Shown here in pieces: positions 26,171 through 35,390 of a DNA stretch of 64,000 nt; within the stretch, counting starts at the first letter, position 1; every line of letters begins with the position of its first letter. A program made the translations under genes and the position numbers. This DNA comes from Citricoccus sp. K5 (GTDB lineage Bacteria; Actinomycetota; Actinomycetes; Actinomycetales; Micrococcaceae), in the NCBI RefSeq assembly GCF_902506195.1, contig NZ_LR732817.1, positions 2,016,985 to 2,080,984 on the forward strand, read 5' to 3'. The notes beneath the pieces were generated by a model. That model had not been told where the DNA came from and ran no database searches. It saw nothing but the letters and a program-made list of their open reading frames with translations.

Positions 26171-26283
26171 GGGTGGGCCTTCGGGTCGGAGCGCAGCCCG
26201 GCGGCCCGGTCAGGACGGGGGCTTCAGCGCATGGTGGTATAGCGCTTGCCGCCCCGGCTCCCGGTGGTCAACGGCCGGCGGCC

Positions 26284-26814
26284 TCAGAGGCCGGCGACGA
26301 TGGTCAGCGCCTGTTCGACAAGCTCGTCCACACTACCGGAGTTGACCAGCACCGCTCCGTCCTCGTCCGTCCCGAGTTCCTCGAGTGTCGCGAGCTGGCT
26401 GGGCACCAGTGAGGCAGGCATGAAGTGGCCCAGGCGGTGTTCCATGCGGTCCGTGATGACCGCCGGATCGCAGGTGACGTGCAGGAAGAACACCCGGCCG
26501 GAGGCCTGGCGCAACACGTCGCGGTAGGTGCGCTTGAGCGCCGAGCAGGTGACGATGGTCCCGCCGGCATTGGCCGCAGCATCCATCCAGTCACGGATGG
26601 ATTCCAGCCAAGGCGCGCGGTCCTCATCGGTCAGCGGGGCCCCGGACCGCATCTTCTCGATGTTGGCCGGGGAGTGGAACTCATCGGCCTCCGCGTAGGC
26701 GCGGTTCAACTTTTCGGCGAGGCGCTCGGCCAGCGTGGTCTTGCCCGAGCCCGAGATTCCCATCAGGACCAGGTGGACACGCTCCTGCACCGCCGTCGGT
26801 GTACCGGATGCCAT
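26284..26814 (-). CDS. gntK: Gluconokinase (GntK/thermoresistant type)
   Basis: Phosphorylates gluconate to 6-phosphogluconate. The 176-residue length, Walker A MGISGSGKTTLAERLA, the DEFHSPANIEKMRSGAPLTDEDRAPWLESI segment and CSALKRTYRDVLR are all family-typical. Its ATG shares one base with the ispH stop (TGATG), so translation is coupled to ispH. This union of an isoprenoid gene with gluconate genes is unusual and may place gntK-gntP under partly constitutive transcription. Confidence 0.95.
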   Translation of the reverse strand: MASGTPTAVQERVHLVLMGISGSGKTTLAERLAEKLNRAYAEADEFHSPANIEKMRSGAPLTDEDRAPWLESIRDWMDAAANAGGTIVTCSALKRTYRDVLRQASGRVFFLHVTCDPAVITDRMEHRLGHFMPASLVPSQLATLEELGTDEDGAVLVNSGSVDELVEQALTIVAGL

Positions 26815-27956
26815 CAGTGGGCGGTGTTGGTACGGCGACCGCCGAGGGAGCGGTCGTTGTCCCCGACCTTCTTCATCTCGGCGCGGAGCTCCTTGGGCAG
26901 CGAGAAGATGATGTCCTCCTCGGCCGTGACGACCTCCTCCACGGAGCCATAGCCGTACTCGGCGAGCAACGTGAGCACGTCCTGCACCAGTACCTCCGGG
27001 ACGGAGGCCCCGGAGGACAGGCCGACGGTGGCCACGCCCTCGAACCAGGACTCGTCCACCTGGTTGGCGAAGTCCACGCGCTCAGCACGCTGTGCCCCGT
27101 ACTCCACGGCCACTTCCTTGAGGCGCACGGAGTTCGAGGAGTTCGCGGAGCCGACCACGATCACGAGATCGCAGGACGGTGAGATCTTCTTGATGGCGGC
27201 CTGGCGGTTGGAGGTCGCGTAGCAGATGTCATCCGAGGGCGGGTCCTGCAGGTTCGGGAACCGCTCGCGCAGGATGGAGACGATCTCTAGGGTCTCGTCC
27301 ACGCTCAGGGTCGTCTGGGACAGCCAGATGAGATTGTCCGGATCCTCCACCTCAACGGCCCGGGCCTCCTCCGGATTGTTGATGATGGTGGTGTGCTCTG
27401 GAGCCTCACCGTAGGTGCCCTCGACCTCTTCGTGGCCCTCGTGGCCGATCAGCAGGATGCTGCGGTTCTGCTTGGCGAACCGGACCGCCTCGCGGTGCAC
27501 CTTGGTGACCAGCGGGCAGGTGGCGTCGATGGTCTGGAGGTTGCGCTCAGCGGCCTCGTTGACGACGGCCGGGGACACCCCGTGGGCGGAGAACACGGTC
27601 AGCGCGCCCTCCGGCACCTCGTCCAGTTCCTCTACGAAGACCACGCCCTGCTGCTCGAGGGTGTCCACCACGTGCCGGTTGTGGACGATCTCCTTGCGCA
27701 CGTAGACGGGCGCCCCGTGGTGCGCGAGGGCCTTCTCCACGGCGATGACGGCGCGGTCCACACCCGCGCAATAGCCGCGCGGCGCGGCCAGCATGACCTT
27801 CTTGTCCCCGCTCACGACGGCGGCGGCCTCCACATCCTCGCGGGTGCGGCGGGCACGGGGTACCTGGGGCAACCCGATGGCGACCGGCGAACCGGCGGTG
27901 GGGGCGGGGGTGGCAGCGGCTGCTGAGGGAGCGGCTGCTGAGAGAACGGCGGACAT
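26814..27956 (-). CDS. ispH: 4-hydroxy-3-methylbut-2-enyl diphosphate reductase IspH
   Basis: The last enzyme of the MEP isoprenoid pathway, forming IPP and DMAPP with a [4Fe-4S] cluster. The three ligand cysteines are in [21 protein letters not shown] and [11 protein letters not shown]; HxxxH and glutamate positions typical of IspH are present ([14 protein letters not shown]). The 380-residue product has a 50-residue Ala/Pro-rich extension. The start ATG 27956 lies seven bases after TAGACT (minus strand of 27964-27969), a probable -10, so the mRNA may be leaderless. Confidence 0.96.
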   Translation of the reverse strand: MSAVLSAAAPSAAAATPAPTAGSPVAIGLPQVPRARRTREDVEAAAVVSGDKKVMLAAPRGYCAGVDRAVIAVEKALAHHGAPVYVRKEIVHNRHVVDTLEQQGVVFVEELDEVPEGALTVFSAHGVSPAVVNEAAERNLQTIDATCPLVTKVHREAVRFAKQNRSILLIGHEGHEEVEGTYGEAPEHTTIINNPEEARAVEVEDPDNLIWLSQTTLSVDETLEIVSILRERFPNLQDPPSDDICYATSNRQAAIKKISPSCDLVIVVGSANSSNSVRLKEVAVEYGAQRAERVDFANQVDESWFEGVATVGLSSGASVPEVLVQDVLTLLAEYGYGSVEEVVTAEEDIIFSLPKELRAEMKKVGDNDRSLGGRRTNTAH

Positions 27957-28010
27957 ATGTTCCAGTCTACCGGCGTACCCGGCACGGGCCACCCGCGGGT
28001 GAGGCACGTC

Positions 28011-28994
28011 TCAATGCCCGGCACGGTCCCGGGAACGCAAGCCGGAGGTCAAGCCCACGAGCAGGCCGAAGGCGGCGACCACTCCGCCCCCGATGATCAG
28101 TATCAGAGTGTCCGGCATCGCGTAGCCACGGATCCCCTCCAGCAGCGAGTCCGCGGCAACCCGGGCGATGCCCTCCAGGCCTGCGTCAGGCTCCATCCGC
28201 CCCAGCGCCCACCGGCTGATTCCTCCGGCAGCCAGGGCCGTCAGGCCGGCGACGAACAGCGGGACGCCCTTCCGGCGGCGCGGTGCCGCCCACAGCGCCA
28301 GCAGAGCCACCACGACGGCTGTACCGGCCAGCCAGGGCCAGCGGTACAGGTTCTCCACGATCAGCACGACGACGTCCGTGGGCACCGCGTCCGGGTCCGG
28401 GACGGCGAGGTCCACGGACAGCACAGACTCCCCCGCTTCCTCATTCCCGGCTTCTTGCCCGCCTGCCAGGCCCTCACGCAGCGTCTCCGCCACCGCCTCG
28501 CCGCCCGGCACCCCGGAGAGGGCCTCGGCCAGCCGGTCCACCCCGAGTTCCACGAGCGGTGCGGCCTGCAGGTGCACGGTGCCGGACCCAGCGGCTTCCG
28601 CGCCACCAGCACCCGGGGTGCCGGCCGGCGTCGTCCCCTCGGTGGCCAGACGGTCGAGGCGGTCGACCCAATCGAGTCGGGTCTCCTCCAGGACCGCAGA
28701 CCAGGCCGCTGGGAAGCGGTCGTCCTCGACCAGTCCGCTGGCGGCCCCCTCCACGAGCCGGGAGGCGGCGGACTGGGCGAATCCGGGCATCCCGTCCGGC
28801 AACTGGTCCTCGACGAGCGAGCTGATCTCTCCGGGCAGATCCTCCTGCAACTGTGGGTCTTCGGACATTGGGCCGGCGATCTGCTGCAGGGGATCCGGGG
28901 TGTGGACGAGGGCCTCCGTCCGGGCACCCACGAGGGACAGTGCGGCGAGTAGGCCGGCGAGCGCGGCCAGCAGGATGGACAGTACCGTGCGCAT
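28011..28994 (-). CDS. Hypothetical membrane protein with large extracytoplasmic domain
   Basis: I do not recognise the family. A signal-anchor opens the 327-residue protein (VLSILLAALAGLLAALSLVGA), then about 175 acidic, helix-rich residues that should face outside, with a Gly/Ala-rich insert near residues 118-138, then three hydrophobic segments (about residues 218-238, 245-260, 295-315) and a short basic tail. It lies upstream of ispH on the same strand and is divergent from xseA. The pattern resembles actinobacterial envelope proteins with an N-terminal anchor and a C-terminal membrane bundle. Confidence 0.75.
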   Translation of the reverse strand: MRTVLSILLAALAGLLAALSLVGARTEALVHTPDPLQQIAGPMSEDPQLQEDLPGEISSLVEDQLPDGMPGFAQSAASRLVEGAASGLVEDDRFPAAWSAVLEETRLDWVDRLDRLATEGTTPAGTPGAGGAEAAGSGTVHLQAAPLVELGVDRLAEALSGVPGGEAVAETLREGLAGGQEAGNEEAGESVLSVDLAVPDPDAVPTDVVVLIVENLYRWPWLAGTAVVVALLALWAAPRRRKGVPLFVAGLTALAAGGISRWALGRMEPDAGLEGIARVAADSLLEGIRGYAMPDTLILIIGGGVVAAFGLLVGLTSGLRSRDRAGH

Positions 28995-29119
28995 GATGGC
29001 TCCGTTCGCGCGGGCAGAGTGGGTGGACGTGGCCTACGGTGGCACAGTTCGGGCGTATCCCGTCCTAGCCTAGAGAGAGAATGGCGTGACTACCCTGCCA
29101 CCGAGGAGACACAGTACGC

Positions 29120-30418
29120 ATGGACGACCAGCCGTCACCGGCACCCCTCCCGGCCACCGCCTCCGGGACCGCGCCGGATGCCCCGTGGCCGTTGCGGGTC
29201 CTCTCGGAGAATCTCAAGAAGTACTTCGAGCGTGCTCCGGAAGCCTGGATCGAGGGACAGCTGATCGAGTTCAAGGTGATCCGCGGCAATGCCTGGATGA
29301 CCCTGCGTGACCTGGACGAGGACTACTCGCTGCCGGTGACCGCCTGGCGGAACGTTGCCTCGACTCTGGAGGGCGCGGTCGAGCAGGGGTCCCGAGTGGT
29401 GGCGTGCGTCAAGCCCAGCTTCTACACGAAGACCGGCCGGCTGAACATGATCGCCTCCGCCATGCGGCCGGTCGGCATCGGGGACCTGCTGGCCCGGGTG
29501 GAGAAGCTCCGCCGGACACTGGAGGCCGAGGGCCTGACCTCGGCGGCCCGCAAACGGCCGCTGCCCGCGCTGCCGAACCTGATCGGCCTGGTCACGGGCA
29601 AGAACTCGGATGCCCTGAAGGACGTCATGCGCAACGCCCACCTGCGCTGGCCGGAGGCCCGCTTCGAAATCCGCGAGGTGGCCGTGCAGGGGGCGAACGC
29701 GCCGCGGGAGGTGATGGCCGCCGTCGCCGAGCTGGACGTCCACCCGGAGGTGGACGTGATCATCATCGCGCGCGGTGGGGGCGCGCTCGAGGAGGTCGTG
29801 CTGCCGTTCTCGGACGAAGCCCTCGTCCGCGCCGTGGCCGCCACGCACACGCCGGTGGTCTCCGCCATCGGGCATGAGGCCGACCGCCCCGTACTGGATG
29901 ACGTGGCCGATGTCCGGGCCTCCACCCCCACGGACGCCGCCAAGCGGGTGGTCCCGGACGCCACGCTCGAGCGTGAGGCGATCTCCGCAGCCCGGATGCG
30001 CCTGGCCTCCGGAGTGGAACGCCTGGTGGTGCAGGAGGCCCAGTCCCTGCAGGCCCTGCGCACCCGGCCTGTGATGGCCCAACCGGAACGCCTGGTGGAC
30101 GAACGCGCACAGGACCTGGAACGGTGGCGGGGGCGGGCCCGCACCTCGCTGTCCGGCCGGCTGGATCGGGAGCACGACGCCGTAGGGCACCTGCGCGCGA
30201 GGGTCCGGTCGCTGTCCCCCCAGAAGACCCTGGACCGCGGCTACGCGGTCGTCCAACACCAGGGTGAGGTGGTCCGCCACGCTGGCCGGGTCGCCACCGG
30301 GGACCGATTGGACATCCTGGTGGCCGCCGGCCGGATCGGCGCCACCGTCACGGATACCACCGATCCCGCTGATCCTGCCAACCACACCGCAACCACGACC
30401 GCCGAGGAGACCGCATGA
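29120..30418 (+). CDS. xseA: Exodeoxyribonuclease VII large subunit XseA
   Basis: The catalytic subunit of exonuclease VII, which degrades single-stranded DNA from both ends. The 432-residue protein has an N-terminal OB-fold ([22 protein letters not shown]), the catalytic core ([81 protein letters not shown]) and a C-terminal coiled coil with the final LDRGYAVV hairpin. It overlaps xseB by four bases. Confidence 0.97.
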   Translation: MDDQPSPAPLPATASGTAPDAPWPLRVLSENLKKYFERAPEAWIEGQLIEFKVIRGNAWMTLRDLDEDYSLPVTAWRNVASTLEGAVEQGSRVVACVKPSFYTKTGRLNMIASAMRPVGIGDLLARVEKLRRTLEAEGLTSAARKRPLPALPNLIGLVTGKNSDALKDVMRNAHLRWPEARFEIREVAVQGANAPREVMAAVAELDVHPEVDVIIIARGGGALEEVVLPFSDEALVRAVAATHTPVVSAIGHEADRPVLDDVADVRASTPTDAAKRVVPDATLEREAISAARMRLASGVERLVVQEAQSLQALRTRPVMAQPERLVDERAQDLERWRGRARTSLSGRLDREHDAVGHLRARVRSLSPQKTLDRGYAVVQHQGEVVRHAGRVATGDRLDILVAAGRIGATVTDTTDPADPANHTATTTAEETA

Positions 30419-30699
30419 GCGACGCGACCGAGAACACCCACCCCTCCACCCCGGGCCCGGAGGGAGCCGCCGTAGAGGGGTTCTCCGCTGCGGACACCTC
30501 GGACATCGCCACCCTCAGCTATGAACAGGCCCGGTCCGAACTCGTCGAGACGGTGACCCGGCTCGAGACCGGCGGGGCCGGCCTGGAGGAGTCCCTGGCC
30601 CTCTGGGAGCGCGGCGAAGCCCTCGCGGACCGCTGCGAGGAGTGGTTGAACGGGGCCCGGGCGAAGCTCGACGAGGTCCGGGCCAAGACGGCCGACTGA
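30415..30699 (+). CDS. xseB: Exodeoxyribonuclease VII small subunit XseB
   Basis: A 94-residue partner of Xse[55 protein letters not shown] is the complete XseB helical hairpin; the first 35 residues are a variable acidic and Ser/Thr/Pro-rich extension. Several copies coat the XseA coiled coil. The start codon is inside the xseA stop (ATGA). Confidence 0.96.
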   Translation: MSDATENTHPSTPGPEGAAVEGFSAADTSDIATLSYEQARSELVETVTRLETGGAGLEESLALWERGEALADRCEEWLNGARAKLDEVRAKTAD

Positions 30700-30718
30700 G
30701 CCGCTTGACCCGGCCGAA

Positions 30719-31288
30719 TCAGGTGGTCTGGCCGGAGTGCTTCCCCTCGGCGAACTCCTCCACCATCTTGGCGTTGAAGGCGTCCAGGTCACCCGGGTTG
30801 CGGCTGGTGGTTAAGCCCTGGTCCACCACCACCTGCTCGTCCACCCAGGTGGCGCCGGCGTTCTTCAGGTCCTCGGACAGCGAGTGGTAACTGGTGAGCT
30901 TGCGCCCCTGGACCACACCGGCATTGATGAGGGTCCACGGCGCGTGGCAGATGGCCGCCACCGGCTTGTGCTGGTCGAAGAAGCCGCGGACGAAGCCCTG
31001 GACACTGGCGTCCACACGGAGTGCATCCGCGTTCAGGGTGCCGCCGGGCATGACCAGGCCGTCGAAGTCCGAGGCCGAGACGGAGCCTGCGGCGTGGTCG
31101 ACGGTGAAGGTGTCCCCGTGCTCCCAGTCGCCGTTCATGGCGGTGATGGTGCCGGATTCGATCGAGACGAGCCGGGGCTGTCCCCCGGCGGCGATGACGG
31201 CCTCCCACGGCGAGGTGAGTTCGACCTGCTCCACCCCACGGGTGGCGAGGAAGGCAATGGACTTTCCCTGGAGTTGCTGAGTAGTCAT
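30719..31288 (-). CDS. DJ-1/PfpI family protein (type 1 glutamine amidotransferase-like)
   Basis: A 189-residue DJ-1/PfpI-superfamily protein. The nucleophile elbow is AAICHAPWTLINAG with the reactive Cys followed by His, as in PfpI and YhbO-type proteins, and GLVMPGGTLNADALR and LTSYHSLSEDLKNAGATWVDEQVVVD are typical blocks. Members act as general-stress proteins, chaperones or glyoxal/deglycation enzymes; the precise activity is debated. ATG 31288 (MTTQQLQG) is chosen since upstream sequence runs into the divergent carrier's promoter. Confidence 0.9.
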   Translation of the reverse strand: MTTQQLQGKSIAFLATRGVEQVELTSPWEAVIAAGGQPRLVSIESGTITAMNGDWEHGDTFTVDHAAGSVSASDFDGLVMPGGTLNADALRVDASVQGFVRGFFDQHKPVAAICHAPWTLINAGVVQGRKLTSYHSLSEDLKNAGATWVDEQVVVDQGLTTSRNPGDLDAFNAKMVEEFAEGKHSGQTT

Positions 31289-31361
31289 GCCCCACCCTAA
31301 GCACGTTCCCCCGGGGCCAGTGCAAGCCCTGTTCGCCGCGGGCGGGGACGTATCCCCTTCA

Positions 31362-31390
31362 TTGACCCCGTGGTATCCCGGGGCTAGCCT
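31362..31390 (+). promoter_or_regulatory. Promoter of the OFA-type MFS operon
   Basis: TTGACC (31362-31367), exactly 17 bases, then TAGCCT (31385-31390). Transcription would begin near 31397, giving a leader of about 100 nt if translation starts at 31497. Confidence 0.65.
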
Positions 31391-31445
31391 CTGCAAGGTT
31401 AGAAACGAAAATGTCATGAGCATCACTCAGACAACGCAACCGCCG

Positions 31446-31469
31446 GTTGATCAGGCACCTCTGATCAAC
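31446..31469. promoter_or_regulatory. Inverted repeat in the leader of the OFA-type carrier
   Basis: GTTGATCAG and CTGATCAAC are exact reverse complements separated by six bases, about 50 bp downstream of the predicted transcription start. It could be a repressor site or an RNA hairpin. If translation starts at 31416 it would lie within the coding region; its presence is one argument for the later start. Confidence 0.55.
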
Positions 31470-31496
31470 GGCGACCCGGAGAGGGACCGCACCGTC

Positions 31497-32858
31497 ATGC
31501 CCAACGTCCTTGATCGAGAGGCCATTGTCGCCCCTCGACAATTCAACCGCTGGCTCATCCCGGCCGCCGCACTGGCGATTCACCTGTGCATCGGCCAGGT
31601 GTACGCCTTCAGCGTCTTCAAGATCCCGATGATGGGCCATTTCGAGGCCGGCGACGTGGCGGTCGGCTGGATCTTCTCCGTGGCCATCGCCATGCTCGGC
31701 CTGTCTGCGGCCTTCGGAGGCACGTGGGTCGAGCGTTCCGGACCGCGAAAGTCGATGGTCGTGGCCGGCAGCTTCTGGGTCGTCGGCTTCCTCGTCGCCA
31801 CCGTGGGCATCGCCACCGGTCAGCTCTGGCTCGTCTACCTCGGCTACGGCGTGATCGGCGGCATCGGCCTCGGCATCGGGTACATCTCCCCCGTGTCCAC
31901 GCTGATGAAGTGGTTCCCCGACCGTCCCGGCCTGGCCACCGGCCTGGCGATCATGGGCTTCGGCGGTGGCGCGTTGATCGCCAGCCCGATGTCCAACAGC
32001 CTGATGGCTCTCTTCGGTGGTGGCACCGAGCCGGAGCAGCTCCAGAGCGGTCTGATGCAGACCTTCCTCACCCTGGCCATCGTCTATGCCGTGGTCATCG
32101 CGCTCGGTGCCTTGGTGATCCGTGTTCCCCACCCGGATTGGAAGCCTGCTGGCTGGAACCCGTCGGAGGCCGCCGCCAAGCCGATGCAGACCACGGCGAA
32201 TGTGTCTGCCAGTTCGTCCATCAAGACTCCGCAGTTCTGGCTGCTGTGGATCGTGCTGTTCTGCAACGTGACCGCCGGCATCGGCATCCTGGAGAACGCC
32301 GCCCCCATGATCCAGGGGTACTTCGATTGGATCACCCCGGCCGCCGCCGCCGGCTTCGTGGGTCTGCTGTCCATCGCCAACATGGCCGGCCGCTTCGTGT
32401 GGTCCACCACCTCGGACTACTGGGGCCGCAAGAACAACTACATGATGTACCTCGGCATCGGACTGGCCATGTACCTGATCATCGCTCTGATGGGCGGGGC
32501 CAACCTGGTGGTCTTCATCGTCGCCACCATGGTCATCATCTCCTTCTACGGCGGCGGGTTCTCCACGGTTCCGGCGTACCTGAAGGACATGTTCGGCGTC
32601 TTCCAGGTCGGCGCCATCCACGGCCGCCTGCTGACCGCCTGGTCCGCGGCAGGCATCGCAGGGCCACTGATCGTCAACAGCCTGATCGAGTCCCAGGCCG
32701 CGGCTGGCAAGACCGGTGCCGACCTGTACACGGTCTCGCTGTTCATCATGGTCGGCCTGCTGGCCGTCGGTTTCATCGCCAATCTGCTGGTCCGTCCAGT
32801 GGCCGAGAAGCACCACATCTCCGAGGACGAGATCCGCGAGAAGGAGCATGCCAAGTGA
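31497..32858 (+). CDS. MFS transporter of the oxalate:formate antiporter (OFA) type
   Basis: A 453-residue, 12-segment carrier of the major facilitator superfamily. RWLIPAAALAIHLCIGQVYAFSVFKIPM, GGIGLGIGYISPVSTLMKWFPDRPGLATGLAIMGFGGGALI and WGRKNNYMMYLGIGL match OFA carriers, which move oxalate, formate or other small organic anions. Start 31497 has GGAGAGGG 11 bases upstream and begins near the conserved region; ATG 31416 would add 27 codons without a good ribosome site. It overlaps the small-subunit gene by four bases (GTGA). Confidence 0.88.
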   Translation: MPNVLDREAIVAPRQFNRWLIPAAALAIHLCIGQVYAFSVFKIPMMGHFEAGDVAVGWIFSVAIAMLGLSAAFGGTWVERSGPRKSMVVAGSFWVVGFLVATVGIATGQLWLVYLGYGVIGGIGLGIGYISPVSTLMKWFPDRPGLATGLAIMGFGGGALIASPMSNSLMALFGGGTEPEQLQSGLMQTFLTLAIVYAVVIALGALVIRVPHPDWKPAGWNPSEAAAKPMQTTANVSASSSIKTPQFWLLWIVLFCNVTAGIGILENAAPMIQGYFDWITPAAAAGFVGLLSIANMAGRFVWSTTSDYWGRKNNYMMYLGIGLAMYLIIALMGGANLVVFIVATMVIISFYGGGFSTVPAYLKDMFGVFQVGAIHGRLLTAWSAAGIAGPLIVNSLIESQAAAGKTGADLYTVSLFIMVGLLAVGFIANLLVRPVAEKHHISEDEIREKEHAK

Positions 32859-33049
32859 GCACCCGCAACGAGAACACCCCGGACAGCCGGTCCCACGCCG
32901 AGGCGGCGGCCGGCGGAAGCAGCCCGGCCATGGACACCGGCGGCACCTACCGCGCCGTGGCCGTCTTCCTCGCCGTGATCGTCGTCGCCGCCCTGGCGTA
33001 CGGCCTGGTCCAGACGGCGATCAAGGCCTCTGCCCTCTTCACCGGCTGA
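32855..33049 (+). CDS. MFS transporter small subunit (single-span partner of OFA carrier)
   Basis: A 64-residue protein starting at GTG inside the carrier stop codon. A 27-residue Ser/Ala/Gly-rich front is followed by one membrane span and the end FLAVIVVAALAYGLVQTAIKASALFTG. Tiny proteins with this LAYG-x(2)-x-T-x(2)-KASALF-like end are encoded directly after OFA-type MFS genes in many bacteria and are described as MFS small subunits; a direct role in transport is not proven. Coupled translation implies a fixed ratio to the carrier. Confidence 0.8.
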   Translation: MSTRNENTPDSRSHAEAAAGGSSPAMDTGGTYRAVAVFLAVIVVAALAYGLVQTAIKASALFTG

Positions 33050-33089
33050 GGCCGAACACCACGGGCGCCAACGACCACCGACGATCGGA

Positions 33090-33127
33090 CCGGGGGCCAT
33101 GCACTGACACCAGTGCACGGCCCCCGG
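33090..33127. terminator. Strong hairpin after the OFA operon
   Basis: CCGGGGGCC pairs with GGCCCCCGG and, inside one mismatch, TGCACTG with CAGTGCA around a four-base loop. It stands between the operon and the convergent PPK2 gene, 40 bp after the stop codon. Confidence 0.85.
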
Positions 33128-33158
33128 CCCGTCCGCATGCCGCAGAATCAGTCGGGTA

Positions 33159-34079
33159 TCAGCTGGCGGCGAGACGCTGCTGCTCCGCCGCCACGTCGAA
33201 ATCGGCCGGCGGCCAATCGAGGCCCATGCTCTCCAGCACCGTGATCATCAGCTCCTGGACGGCGATCCGGGAGTACCACTTGCGGTTGGCCGGGACGATG
33301 AACCAGGGAGCCTCATCGGTGTCCGTCTCAGCGATGGCGGCCCGGTACACCTCCATGTAGTCGTCCCAATAGGCGCGTTCGTCCACGTCCGAGGGGCTGT
33401 ACTTCCAGAACTTTTCCGGGCGCTCCAGGCGTTCGGCCAGGCGCTCCTTCTGCTCGTCCTTGGACAGGTGCAGCATCACCTTGATGATGCGGGTACCGCC
33501 CGCCACCAGTTCCTGCTCGAACGCACGGATGTCCGCGTAGCGTTGCTCGATCTCCTCCGTGGAGGTCAGGCCGCGGACCCGGTGGATCAGCACGTCCTCG
33601 TAGTGGGACCGGTCCCAGACGCCCACATAGCCGTCCTGAGGGACGTGCGGACGGATGCGCCAGAGGAAGTGGTGCGTCTGTTCCTCCTCGGTCGGCGCCT
33701 TGAAGGCTGCGTCTTCCACGCCCTGGGGGTCCATGGCGCCGACCACGTGCCGCATGATCCCGCCCTTGCCGGCGGTGTCCATTGCCTGGACCACCAGCAG
33801 CAGGGAGAGGCCCCGCCCGTGCTCGTCCAGCGTTCCGGCCACGCCGTTGGCGTAGAGCAGTTCCTGGAGTTCGGCCAGCCGTTCGGCGCGGGCCTCGAGG
33901 GTGGCCTCCCCCTCCGCCTTGCCACCGAGATAGCCCGGCTTGGTGTCCGGATCCACGTCGAGCGGACCCAGGGCTGCCGCGGGTGTCCCCGTTGATCCGG
34001 ATGTCTCCTCCGTGGTGCGGGCCCGCAGCGCACGCCACGGGTCCAGAGTGAACTCCATCACGTGCCGTTTAGCGCTCAC
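33159..34079 (-). CDS. Polyphosphate kinase 2 family protein (PPK2)
   Basis: PPK2 enzymes transfer phosphate between polyphosphate and nucleotides. The 306 residues show Walker A VQAMDTAGKGGIMRHV, the GVEDAAFKAPTEEEQTHHFLWR lid region, Walker B VWDRSHYEDVLIHRV, and the basic lid HLSKDEQKERLAERLERPEKFWK. The single-domain layout fits class I or class III; direction and nucleotide preference cannot be read. GTG 34079 is supported by GGAGGAC before it and overlaps the aminotransferase end by 11 bases, so the two are cotranslated. Confidence 0.93.
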   Translation of the reverse strand: MSAKRHVMEFTLDPWRALRARTTEETSGSTGTPAAALGPLDVDPDTKPGYLGGKAEGEATLEARAERLAELQELLYANGVAGTLDEHGRGLSLLLVVQAMDTAGKGGIMRHVVGAMDPQGVEDAAFKAPTEEEQTHHFLWRIRPHVPQDGYVGVWDRSHYEDVLIHRVRGLTSTEEIEQRYADIRAFEQELVAGGTRIIKVMLHLSKDEQKERLAERLERPEKFWKYSPSDVDERAYWDDYMEVYRAAIAETDTDEAPWFIVPANRKWYSRIAVQELMITVLESMGLDWPPADFDVAAEQQRLAAS

Positions 34080-35301
34080 GGTAGTCCTCCAGAAAATCGG
34101 CGATGCGGCCGATGCCCTCCTCCAGGTCCCGCACGTTCGGCAGCGTGACGAGGCGGAAGTGGTCGGTGTCCGGCCAGTTGAAGGCGCGGCCGTGGGAGAC
34201 CAGGATCTTCTGGGCCCGCAGCAGCTCGATGACGAACTTCTCGTCGTCCTCGATCCGGTAGACCTCCGGGTCCAGCCGCGGGAACAGGTACAGGGCGCCC
34301 TGGGCCGGCTGCACGCTCACCCCGGGGATCTCGGAGAGCAGCTTCTGCGCCAGGTTGCGCTGTTCCAGCAGCCGACCGCCCGGCAGGATGAGGTCGTTGA
34401 CGGACTGGTAACCGCCCAGGGCGGTCTGGATGGCGTGCTGGGCCGGGACGTTGGCGCACATGCGCATGTTGGCCAGCAGCGTCAGTCCCTCGAGGAAGTC
34501 CGTGGCCCGGTGCTTGGGCCCGGAGATGGCCACCCAGCCGGAGCGGAACCCGGCCACCCGGTAGGCCTTGGACAGTCCCGAGAAGGTCAACGTCACCACG
34601 TCATCGGACAGTCCGGCCGCGTTGATGTGGCGGGCGCCGTCGTACAGGATCTTCTCGTAGATCTCGTCACTCATCAGCACCAGGTTGTGCCGGCGGGCGA
34701 TGTCCACGATCCCGTTGAGCACCTGGCGGGAGTAGACCGCCCCCGTGGGGTTGTTCGGGTTGATGATGACGATGGCCTTGGTACGGTCCGTCACCTTGGA
34801 CTCGATGTCCTCGAGGTCCGGGGACCAGCCCTCCTCCTCCACGCAGCGGTAATGCACCGCGCTGCCGCCGGACAGGGTGGTGGCACCGGTCCACAGCGGG
34901 TAGTCCGGGGCGGGGATGAGTACCTCGTCGCCGTCGTCCACGAGCGCCTGCAGCACCATCGAGATCAACTCGGAGACGCCGTTGCCGATGAAGACGTCCT
35001 CCACATCGATGCCCATGACCCCGCGGGACTGGTAGTACTGGCTGACCGCGGTCCGGGCCGAATAGATGCCCCGGGAGTCGGAATAGCCCTGGGCATGGGG
35101 CAGGTGGGAGACCATGTCCTTGAGGATGGCGTCCGGGGCCTCGAAGCCGAACGGGGCGGGGTTGCCGATGTTCAGCTTCATGATGCGGTGGCCGGCCGCC
35201 TCCATGCGCTGGGCCTCTTCCAGGATCGGTCCGCGCACGTCATAGCGCACGTTGAGGAGCTTTGAAGACTGCTTGATCTGACCGGTCCGTGTCTTTGCCA
35301 T
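34069..35301 (-). CDS. PLP-dependent aminotransferase, AlaA type (glutamate-pyruvate)
   Basis: A fold-type I aminotransferase of 410 residues. LNIGNPAPFGFEAPDAIL, GYSDSRGIYSARTAVSQYY, the INPNNPTGAVYSRQVL motif, SDEIYEKILYD and the Schiff-base lysine in LTFSGLSKAYRVAGFRSGW match the AlaA group that makes alanine from pyruvate with glutamate. The specific substrate pair is inferred from this resemblance. It is followed by PPK2 with an 11-base overlap. ATG 35301 (MAKTRTGQIKQS) is chosen over one three codons upstream. Confidence 0.92.
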   Translation of the reverse strand: MAKTRTGQIKQSSKLLNVRYDVRGPILEEAQRMEAAGHRIMKLNIGNPAPFGFEAPDAILKDMVSHLPHAQGYSDSRGIYSARTAVSQYYQSRGVMGIDVEDVFIGNGVSELISMVLQALVDDGDEVLIPAPDYPLWTGATTLSGGSAVHYRCVEEEGWSPDLEDIESKVTDRTKAIVIINPNNPTGAVYSRQVLNGIVDIARRHNLVLMSDEIYEKILYDGARHINAAGLSDDVVTLTFSGLSKAYRVAGFRSGWVAISGPKHRATDFLEGLTLLANMRMCANVPAQHAIQTALGGYQSVNDLILPGGRLLEQRNLAQKLLSEIPGVSVQPAQGALYLFPRLDPEVYRIEDDEKFVIELLRAQKILVSHGRAFNWPDTDHFRLVTLPNVRDLEEGIGRIADFLEDYRER

Positions 35302-35390
35302 GGGCCCCATCCTAGAACCGCGGGCCGGCGGATCGCGGGAGTGACGGCGGGATACTGCGGGTCCTCCCGCGACTGGCGACGGAGAGCCGG

